5,519 nucleotides of DNA from Bifidobacterium breve (lineage in GTDB: Bacteria; Actinomycetota; Actinomycetes; Mycobacteriales; Mycobacteriaceae): the NCBI GenBank assembly GCA_943331415.1, contig CALQLM010000113.1, positions 1 to 5,519 of the forward strand, read 5' to 3'. The position numbers and the translations under genes are program-made. Under the pieces are notes generated by a model. It saw only the letters and a list, made by a program, of their open reading frames with translations, was not told the DNA's origin and ran no database searches. Positions 1-5,519 of the stretch are shown here, in pieces (the first letter of the stretch is position 1; the number at the start of each line of letters is the position of its first letter).

Positions 1-981
1 AGCGCGGTTGGTGCCCTGGCCGTCGCTACCCCCTTCGCAGTACTTGGTGTTCTCGAGCTGTCCTCGCACACGGCGACCGAGCACCGTGAATTCACCCGGG
101 CCGCGGTGGTCACCGACCTGCCCAACGAAATCCTGTCCGCACTGCAGGCGGGGCTGTCGCAGTTCGGCATCAATCTGCCGCCGCTGCCCACCGGTTTGAG
201 CCCGGCCGGCGCCCAGCCGGTACAGAGCGGACCGCTGACCCCCGGTTTGACGACTCCGGCCCTCACGGCGCCGGGCCTGACCACGCCCAGCCCGACCACA
301 CCCGGTCTGCCTGGTTTGACCACACCCGGCCTGACGACACCCGGTTTGACCACACCCGGTTTGACCACACCCGGTTTGACCACACCCGGTCTGACCACAC
401 CCGGCCTGACCACACCCGGCCTGACCACACCCGGTTTAACCACCCCGGGTCTCACCACACCCGGTCTGGCCACACCCGACCTGACCAAACCGGCTCTCAC
501 CACACCCGGCCTGCCCGGCCTTAACACGCCGGGTCTGACCACTCCGGGTCTGAACACGCCGGCAGCTGCGGCTGTGCCGTCGCTGACCGATCCCGCTCTG
601 ACCAGCCCCGGTCTGACCAGCCCCGGTCTGCCGACCCCGCCGATTGGCGTCAATCCGGCGCTGACCAGCCCGTCGCTCGGCACTATCGGTCTGCCCATCG
701 AGCAGCCCATCAGCGCTCCCCTGGGTCCGGTGGCCGGCACCTACCCGATCCTCGGCGACCCGTCGATCGGGATGCCCCTGGCTCCTGCGGCCAGCTCCGG
801 CGGCATCATCAGCGATCTCAGCAGCGCCGCCAACCAGCTCGGCGTCGGCCAGGCGATCGACCTGCTGAAAGGCGTCGTGATGCCGGGGATTACCCAGGCT
901 ATGCAGGGTGCTGCCGCGTCAGCAGCGGCCGCGGCCCCGGCGGCGGCGGCTCCGGTGGTCGAAGCAGCCGCAGTGAGCTGA
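1..981 (+). CDS. erp: Exported repetitive protein Erp (PirG), 5' partial
   Basis: This is a secreted, surface-associated mycobacterial protein. In M. tuberculosis its homologue (Rv3810) is needed for normal growth in macrophages; its biochemical activity is unknown. The frame is open from base 1, so the gene starts left of the window; the GTG at 106 is internal, because residues before it match the Erp signal peptide. Of 326 visible residues, 1-20 are the hydrophobic signal core (ALAVATPFAVLGVLEL). Residues 34-62 are the conserved block with VVTDLPNEIL and GLSQFGINLPPLP, nearly as in M. tuberculosis Erp. Residues 81-211 are Pro-Gly-Leu-Thr repeats. GTYPILGDPSIG lies at 246-257, an amphipathic stretch (AIDLLKGVVMPGITQAM) at 285-301, and an Ala-rich tail ends at TGA 979-981. 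From memory M. tuberculosis Erp is 284 residues, so this one is longer, through more repeats and with PGLTT in place of PGLTS. About a dozen N-terminal residues are probably missing. The next gene is the same amidase neighbour as in M. tuberculosis, which supports orthology. Confidence 0.93.
   Translation, partial: SAVGALAVATPFAVLGVLELSSHTATEHREFTRAAVVTDLPNEILSALQAGLSQFGINLPPLPTGLSPAGAQPVQSGPLTPGLTTPALTAPGLTTPSPTTPGLPGLTTPGLTTPGLTTPGLTTPGLTTPGLTTPGLTTPGLTTPGLTTPGLTTPGLATPDLTKPALTTPGLPGLNTPGLTTPGLNTPAAAAVPSLTDPALTSPGLTSPGLPTPPIGVNPALTSPSLGTIGLPIEQPISAPLGPVAGTYPILGDPSIGMPLAPAASSGGIISDLSSAANQLGVGQAIDLLKGVVMPGITQAMQGAAASAAAAAPAAAAPVVEAAAVS
310..504 (+). repeat. 15-bp tandem array encoding PGLTT pentapeptides
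   Basis: Thirteen consecutive in-frame 15-bp units lie inside erp. Ten encode PGLTT (310-459), followed by PGLAT, PDLTK and PALTT. The consensus unit is cccggtttgaccaca. The units at 340, 355 and 370 are base-identical, as are those at 400 and 415; other variation is mostly at third codon positions. More degenerate pentads continue on both sides, with PGLTT, PALTA, PGLTT and PSPTT at 241-300, and PGLNT, PGLTT and PGLNT at 514-558. PALTS and PGLTS pentads follow at 592-621. Each side of the core has a shortened 9-bp PGL unit (301-309 and 505-513). The homogeneity suggests recent expansion by slippage or recombination. In Erp the number and sequence of these repeats are known to differ between mycobacterial species. 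Confidence 0.95.
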
Positions 982-1002
982 TTGCTCGCAAACTTGCACC
1001 GA

Positions 1003-1069
1003 AACGGCACCGCAGGGTGGGTCCGGCCGGTAGGCCGAGGCAACACGGAAAGGCCCCTGCGGTGCCGTT
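1003..1069 (+). terminator. Perfect 15-bp inverted repeat after erp, probable terminator
   Basis: The arm at 1003-1017 (aacggcaccgcaggg) is exactly the reverse complement of the arm at 1055-1069. The 37-base loop contains its own small hairpin (cggcc at 1024-1028 with ggccg at 1033-1037, ggta loop). It begins 21 bases after the erp stop codon and ends 80 bases before the amidase start. The stem is GC-rich and no T-run follows, as is common for mycobacterial terminators. It could instead act as an RNA-stability element at the erp 3' end, or be a DNA site bound by a dimeric protein. The structure is certain; the function is inferred from position. Confidence 0.6.
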
Positions 1070-1137
1070 GCAGGTCTCAATCGTCACACAGTCCCCAATA
1101 GTCCGTGTCGAAACGTCTGCAACAGCTAACCCATACG

Positions 1138-1143
1138 TAACAT
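1138..1143 (+). promoter_or_regulatory. Candidate -10 element (TAACAT) for a leaderless amidase mRNA
   Basis: TAACAT matches the mycobacterial -10 consensus TANNNT. If transcription starts at the G of the GTG codon at 1150, the hexamer occupies -12 to -7 exactly, the spacing typical of leaderless mycobacterial promoters. No purine-rich Shine-Dalgarno sequence precedes the GTG, which fits leaderless translation. I see no convincing -35 TTGACA-like box, which is often absent in mycobacteria. The hexamer begins with the in-frame TAA stop at 1138-1140, so the reading frame cannot extend further upstream. This is inference from one short motif. Confidence 0.45.
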
Positions 1144-1149
1144 CGCGGT

Positions 1150-2775
1150 GTGTCGTCCCGTCGTCCCGTGCCGACGATTTTGTTCACCGCCATCGCGGCG
1201 ACCGTGGTGGCGGTGCCGTTGACGGTCACGGGCGTCTCCGGAACCAGCGGGCACGACGTTCCCAACGCTGACGACACAATCCTGGTGCACCAACCTTTGG
1301 CAGGGGTCGGCGGCGGTGAGACCATCCGCGAGATCAGCCAGTCGGCACCGTTCTCGATGGTGGCTCTGACCGGGAACGACCTCACCGGAACCTCCGCACG
1401 AGTGCGGGCCAGACAAACCGACGGCTCATGGGGTCGGTGGTACGACACCGAGAACTTGGAGTCCAACTCCGACGACACCGTCGACGGAGGACCTCGAGGC
1501 ACCGACCCGGTCTTCGTCGGCAGCACCACCACGGTGCAGATCGCCATCACCAGGCCACCCGAAGCTGAGGTGACCGTTACTCCGCCAGAAACCGCTCTCG
1601 ACGCCGGCCGGGAACTGGGATACATCCCGGCAAACGCCGAACAGCCAATTGCACAAAATATGTCGGCGGTACTGATCACGCCGCCCGAGTCCCCAGTGGA
1701 CACCCAGTGGACGCCCCCGACGGCGACACTCGGCCCGGGACAGCCACCCAACATCATCAGTCGCAACCAGTGGGGCGCGGGCAACAGCATGCGCTGTGGC
1801 GGGCCGTCCTATGGCCATGGCATCCGCGCGGCGGTCGTGCACCACACCGCCACCGGAAACGATTACGCGCCCGAGGATTCGGCCGCGATCGTGCGGTCGA
1901 TCTACGCGTATCACACCATGACTTTGGGATGGTGCGACATCGCCTACAACGCGCTGGTCGACAGATACGGCCAAGTGTTCGAGGGCAGGGGCGGCGGCAT
2001 CACCAAAGATGTCCTCGGTTCTCACACGGGTGGGTTTAACCGCGACGTGTGGGGGGTCTCGATGATTGGCGACTTCGAAGAAGACCCCCCGCCTGACATC
2101 ACGGTCAAGACGTTGGGTCGGTTACTCGGCTGGCGGATGAGTCTCGACCGCGTCAATCCCTTGGCGACCGTACAACTGAAGTCCGCCGGTGGTCAGTACA
2201 CAGTCGTTCCCAGCGGGAGTTCAGTAACCCTGCCGGAGATCTTCGCCCACCGCGATGTGGGCAATACCGAATGTCCGGGCCGGGCCGGATATGAGGCACT
2301 GGACGAAATCCGCGCTATCGCGGCCGCTTTCAACCGGCCGCCGGACGTCACTGAATCACTTCGGGGCGGTGCGATCCTGGCGCGCTGGGAGGCCGACGGC
2401 GGCCCGGTCAGCCCGCTGGGACTACCCACCTCCCCGGAGGCGGCCGGCGCCGGAGACGCCCGGTACGTGACCTTCGAGCGTGGTGCCATGTACTGGTCGC
2501 CGGATACCGGTGCCCAGCCTCTCACCGGCGCTATCTACGAGGCGTGGGCCTCCCTGGGCTATGAGCTCGGTGCCCTGGGTCTGCCGACAAGCGGCGAGAT
2601 AGCCGAACCCGAGTGGATCGTGCAGAACTTTCAGCACGGGACCCTCAACTTTGATCGGCAGACCCACAACGTCCTCCGTGTGATCGATGGCGTGACCCTG
2701 GTGATGCCCCCGACGCCTGTCGATGGACCGCCCGCCCAACTGGAGCGGTTCAGCCGAATCCAGATGTCGAACTAG
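1150..2775 (+). CDS. csp: Secreted N-acetylmuramoyl-L-alanine amidase (PGRP/Amidase_2) with LGFP repeats, Rv3811-like
   Basis: This protein is predicted to cut the bond between N-acetylmuramic acid and L-alanine of peptidoglycan outside the membrane. It has 541 residues, against about 539 for M. tuberculosis Rv3811 as I recall it. Residues 1-31 form a signal peptide: a basic start (SSRR) and a hydrophobic core (ILFTAIAATVVAVPLTVTGV). The RR pair makes Tat export conceivable but the motif is weak. Residues 40-160 look like a beta-rich domain containing RVRARQTDGSWGRWYD. The amidase domain spans about 200-390. The predicted zinc ligands are H231 (in VVHHTAT), H367 and C375 (in HRDVGNTECPG), with the catalytic-site tyrosine Y266 in DIAYNAL. 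C216 and C262 probably form the disulfide typical of these domains. Two LGFP-type repeats carry LGLPT at 423-427 and 476-480, 53 residues apart, and probably bind the cell wall. The GTG at 1150 is chosen because a stop lies at 1138-1140 and the next in-frame candidate, GTG 1168, would remove the basic n-region. The symbol is the one used for Rv3811. Confidence 0.9.
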   Translation: MSSRRPVPTILFTAIAATVVAVPLTVTGVSGTSGHDVPNADDTILVHQPLAGVGGGETIREISQSAPFSMVALTGNDLTGTSARVRARQTDGSWGRWYDTENLESNSDDTVDGGPRGTDPVFVGSTTTVQIAITRPPEAEVTVTPPETALDAGRELGYIPANAEQPIAQNMSAVLITPPESPVDTQWTPPTATLGPGQPPNIISRNQWGAGNSMRCGGPSYGHGIRAAVVHHTATGNDYAPEDSAAIVRSIYAYHTMTLGWCDIAYNALVDRYGQVFEGRGGGITKDVLGSHTGGFNRDVWGVSMIGDFEEDPPPDITVKTLGRLLGWRMSLDRVNPLATVQLKSAGGQYTVVPSGSSVTLPEIFAHRDVGNTECPGRAGYEALDEIRAIAAAFNRPPDVTESLRGGAILARWEADGGPVSPLGLPTSPEAAGAGDARYVTFERGAMYWSPDTGAQPLTGAIYEAWASLGYELGALGLPTSGEIAEPEWIVQNFQHGTLNFDRQTHNVLRVIDGVTLVMPPTPVDGPPAQLERFSRIQMSN

Positions 2776-2784
2776 CGTCGCCCA

Positions 2785-2808
2785 GGTGCCGCCCGTTACT
2801 GCGGCACT
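2785..2808. terminator. Short hairpin between convergent genes, possible bidirectional terminator
   Basis: Bases 2786-2792 (gtgccgc) are the exact reverse complement of 2801-2807 (gcggcac), with an 8-base loop; a G-T pair at 2785/2808 extends it on the + strand. It begins 10 bases after the amidase stop and overlaps the last codons and the TAA (2798-2796) of the - strand ATPase gene. The convergent position fits a shared terminator, but the stem is short and no T-run follows on either strand, so the role is tentative. Confidence 0.4.
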
Positions 2809-5519
2809 CCTACCAAGACCCCCTCGATCGTGCCGTCATTGGTGACCAATAGGCCACGGCCGGGCGGTAGTTGTGCAGCGCTGGTTCGTCCGAAGACCTT
2901 CACCGCCTGCGGGTCGTTGTCCATAAACAACGTCGGCGCACGAGAGCCGGTCAGTTTCTGGATGAACGGGTTCATCGCCGAGATGCCGGCCCAGTTGCCG
3001 GGAAGCCGGGTTGCGAAGACGTGGAGTCCGATCTCCCGACCGCGTTCGATCAGATTCCACAGCGGAGCCGTGGCGGGCTGCCTGCCCACCACGCTGTTGG
3101 CTCGGAGCTCATGTTCGTCGTCGATCAGCACAAAATGGTGCGGTCCCGACCACTGCGACCGGATAAGCAACTCCTCCTGCGTCAAGCCCGAGGGCGGCAG
3201 ACGGTCCTGCACGAGTGCGACGACGTCAGCCAACGCCTGATCGATAGCGTCAGGTGTGTAGGCGTAAGCCCGAACATTGGGTCCGCCGATTTTGCCGATC
3301 AGCGTGGTCTTGGGATCGATGATCGTGATCTGGGCCTCTTCGGGGGACAGCCGCGCGGCGAGCGCTTGGCCGAGTGCCGCTAGTGCCGTGGTCTTCCCGC
3401 AGCCCTGGCGTCCGACGATCAACAGGTTCGGAACCCGTCCAGTCGCCAGGGCCACCGGCTGCAAGGCGCTCTCTCCGATCGCGAACGGGATGTCAAGTGC
3501 GTCAACCGTGCTCACGGCGGTGCCATAGCGGGACAGGATGTCCCTGAGCATGATTCGCTCCGGTAGCCGCGCCAGGGTCTCGATCTTGGCCGCACCGGTT
3601 TGACCGGCGATCACCTCGCCGACTTCGCGGGCCGGAACCCGTTCACCGTCCGGCCCAAGAATCTCGGGAAGTCCGATCAGCAGCTCATGTCCCGTGCGAG
3701 TAACACCGAATCCTGGTTGATCCGGAGTCTGCCGAGCCGCTCGGCGGTGCTCCAACCCCGTACCCATCTGGGTCTCGTCCGGATTGCTCAACCGCAGCTG
3801 GATTCGGGCGTTCGCAACGTTGAGCAACGCCTGTTTCTGGCCGACGAGCCAGCCGCTTGCACTGGTCATCACATGGACCCCGTACGACAGACCCTGCCGC
3901 GCGATGGCGATGGCACGGTCTCCCATACCGTTGTCTCTGTCGTAGAGGTCCCCGAAATTATCAATGACTAAAAACACGTCTCCGAATTTGTCTCCCGGGT
4001 CGGTTACACCACGGATCCCCCCAAATCGCCTTTCGCGGAATTCCGAGATATCGATGCGGTGACGCTTGAATGATGACTCACGCGCACGTATCAGAGTCTC
4101 GACTGTTGCGATGGTGCGGGACACTCCCTCACCATCGGTAAGGCTGACGACTCCTGCCACGTGTGGGAGCCCTCCTATCGGATATAACGAGGCGCCCATG
4201 CAGAAAAACGTCACCCGGTCGGGCCGGTACATCAAGGAGGCGGAGGTGATCAACGTCATCAGGGTCGTTGACTTACCGCGCTGAGCGGTGGCCACCACCA
4301 TGACGTTGTCCATCTCCACGTCAATCGCGTGCACCCGTTGTGCGTGCTCCTCCGGCAGGTCCTCCATACCAACTGGGAAGATGAGCCCGGAGTTCTGCCC
4401 GTAGTCCAGCCACCACGGCTTTCCGCGCCATCGTTGGACCAGTGTGTCTGCCGTTTCGCTGAGCTCGAGCGGTGGAAGCCATATCTGGTGAGGTGGCCGC
4501 GCAGGGTGCGCAGCCAGTGAATCCCGAATCACATCCAGTAGTTTCTTTTTCCTGAATCCATCTGAGTGATAGAGGAATTCCGCGGGACCGGTTGCTTCGT
4601 CGGCAGTGCACAGAGCGGCACTGTCCTCAACGCTGAGGGGCTGATACTCCCATGTCAGCGAACGTGGCTGCGCGAAACTAACGGCGACGGATTTGCGTTC
4701 TTGAGCGGGTGTCCTGGGTACAACAAACGGCGCGGAAACATAGAAGCACCGGAACTGTTCGAGGTCACGGGGACCGACCTTCAGTAACGCATAGCCGTTT
4801 TCTTTCGAGGGCAGGTGCAGTGCGGCGTCACTGCCGATGACATCACGTGAGTCTTCGGCGGTCTCAGCCCGAAGTGCCACCCGGAAGGCGATGTTGCTTT
4901 TCGCCTTACTCAGTGATGAAAGGTCAAGGCGCTGTCCGCCGAGCGTGAAGAAGACGTGGCATCCACGACCCTCCTGACCGATGTGGATGACGAGATCGAT
5001 CCATTCGGGATGATGATGGAAGAGTTCCAGATATTCGTCGATGATGACTAGCAGGATGGGAACTGGCTCCAGATGGCGACCTGCGAGACGCATCTCCTCA
5101 TATTCGTTTGCATCACGGGCACCGGCATCCTTGAAAAGCCGGTAGCGGCGCGCAATCTCACCGTCGATGGCCTTGCGCATTCGCTCCGCCAGGTGGCGCT
5201 CATCCTTGCCTAGATTCGACAGGGATCCGGCAACGTGTGGCAGTCCGGCAAGATCTTGAGCCGCTGACTCAAACTTCATATCAACGAAGATCACGATGAA
5301 AGCTTCCGGCGAGTGGGTGAGGGCTATTCCATTGCACAGCGCAAGGAAGTACTCCGATTTACCCGCACCGGAGGTTCCGATAACTACGGAGTGAAATCCG
5401 TACCCCGCGAAGTCCTTCGCACGCAGGATCACATACTGCAGTTCACCGCTGGATTTGACTCCGACGGGAACCATCGCCCATCGCGAATCCCCGCGTCCCT
5501 TGCTGTGGGCCCACAGCCG
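2796..5519 (-). CDS. eccC: Type VII (ESX) secretion motor ATPase EccC, N-terminus beyond the window
   Basis: EccC is the FtsK/SpoIIIE-family ATPase that recognises substrates and powers export through the inner-membrane ESX complex. The frame is open to the right edge and the visible codons before ATG 5474 (ending DSRWAMVPVGV) already match EccC, so that ATG is internal. Of 907 visible residues, D1 has Walker A GTSGAGKS at 48-55 and Walker B IIDEYLEL with D161-E162. A linker carries WLPPL at 347-351. D2 has Walker A ATAQRGKS at 410-417 and Walker B VIDNF with D520-N521. D3 has Walker A GRQGCGKT at 703-710 and Walker B LIDDEHEL with D800-D801. The chain ends after LPPGRGLLV (884-892) with TAA. 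PHVAG occurs in both D1 and D2, reflecting their common origin. A full EccC is about 1200-1400 residues, so the membrane helices and adjoining domain are missing here. All three modules are in one chain, unlike the split ESX-1 EccCa/EccCb. D1 has VDMKFESAAQ rather than the VDFKGGATF of ESX-5 EccC, nearer to the ESX-1/ESX-2 style; the ESX subtype is unresolved. Confidence 0.93.
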   Translation of the reverse strand, partial: RLWAHSKGRGDSRWAMVPVGVKSSGELQYVILRAKDFAGYGFHSVVIGTSGAGKSEYFLALCNGIALTHSPEAFIVIFVDMKFESAAQDLAGLPHVAGSLSNLGKDERHLAERMRKAIDGEIARRYRLFKDAGARDANEYEEMRLAGRHLEPVPILLVIIDEYLELFHHHPEWIDLVIHIGQEGRGCHVFFTLGGQRLDLSSLSKAKSNIAFRVALRAETAEDSRDVIGSDAALHLPSKENGYALLKVGPRDLEQFRCFYVSAPFVVPRTPAQERKSVAVSFAQPRSLTWEYQPLSVEDSAALCTADEATGPAEFLYHSDGFRKKKLLDVIRDSLAAHPARPPHQIWLPPLELSETADTLVQRWRGKPWWLDYGQNSGLIFPVGMEDLPEEHAQRVHAIDVEMDNVMVVATAQRGKSTTLMTLITSASLMYRPDRVTFFCMGASLYPIGGLPHVAGVVSLTDGEGVSRTIATVETLIRARESSFKRHRIDISEFRERRFGGIRGVTDPGDKFGDVFLVIDNFGDLYDRDNGMGDRAIAIARQGLSYGVHVMTSASGWLVGQKQALLNVANARIQLRLSNPDETQMGTGLEHRRAARQTPDQPGFGVTRTGHELLIGLPEILGPDGERVPAREVGEVIAGQTGAAKIETLARLPERIMLRDILSRYGTAVSTVDALDIPFAIGESALQPVALATGRVPNLLIVGRQGCGKTTALAALGQALAARLSPEEAQITIIDPKTTLIGKIGGPNVRAYAYTPDAIDQALADVVALVQDRLPPSGLTQEELLIRSQWSGPHHFVLIDDEHELRANSVVGRQPATAPLWNLIERGREIGLHVFATRLPGNWAGISAMNPFIQKLTGSRAPTLFMDNDPQAVKVFGRTSAAQLPPGRGLLVTNDGTIEGVLVGVPQ

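Noticed and set aside
8..199. 63-codon + strand frame at the left edge
   Set aside because: It overlaps the Erp signal peptide and conserved block in another frame; Erp is clearly the real product.
436..438. Rare TTA leucine codon in erp, considered as a translational control point
   Set aside because: TTA/bldA control is a Streptomyces feature; in mycobacteria one TTA within a repeat is more simply a point change.
238..633. Possible CRISPR-like array from regular repeats
   Set aside because: Units are contiguous 15-mers with no spacers and encode in-frame pentapeptides, so this is a coding tandem repeat.
1077..2025. Long - strand open frames (237 and 199 codons) opposite the amidase gene
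   Set aside because: The + strand frame carries a signal peptide and a complete PGRP active site; the opposite frames have no coherent motif.
2830..3971. Several + strand open frames of 83-170 codons opposite eccC
   Set aside because: They lie antisense to strong EccC D2 and D3 motifs, show no recognisable domain, and are expected shadows in high-GC DNA.
4150..5245. PHVAG-encoding segments repeated in D1 and D2, considered as a duplicated DNA element
   Set aside because: The likeness is the ancient internal homology of EccC ATPase modules, not a recent repeat.

Overview
The window looks like chromosomal DNA of a non-tuberculous Mycobacterium or a close relative. The evidence is the high GC content, an Erp-family secreted repeat protein (a mycobacterial family) followed by the secreted amidase that also follows erp in M. 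tuberculosis (Rv3810-Rv3811), and a type VII secretion ATPase. No database search was possible, so family assignments rest on recognised motifs and remembered homologues.

Left part (1-981, + strand): an erp gene that lacks only its first residues. It encodes a signal peptide, a conserved N-terminal block, a greatly expanded PGLTT pentapeptide array encoded by near-identical 15-bp units, and a conserved C-terminal domain with an alanine-rich tail. A 168-bp intergenic region follows. It holds a perfect 15-bp inverted repeat that could end erp transcription, and a -10 hexamer placed so that the next gene would have a leaderless mRNA starting at its GTG codon.

Middle (1150-2775, + strand): a secreted N-acetylmuramoyl-L-alanine amidase of the PGRP/Amidase_2 fold, with all expected zinc ligands and two C-terminal LGFP-type wall-binding repeats.

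Right part (2796-5519, - strand): most of an EccC protein, the FtsK/SpoIIIE-type motor ATPase of ESX secretion. All three ATPase modules (D1-D3) are fused in one chain; the N-terminal membrane portion lies beyond the right edge. It converges on the amidase gene with 20 bp between stop codons and a small hairpin across the junction.

Erp and the amidase are both envelope or exported proteins and the EccC powers export across the inner membrane, but nothing in the sequence shows that they work together. The main oddity is positional. In M. tuberculosis the erp-Rv3811 pair is not next to an ESX locus, and eccC is not normally the last gene before a convergent unrelated gene. This suggests an ESX locus inserted, rearranged or reduced beside a core envelope locus. 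I see no RNA genes, CRISPR array or insertion sequence in the window.
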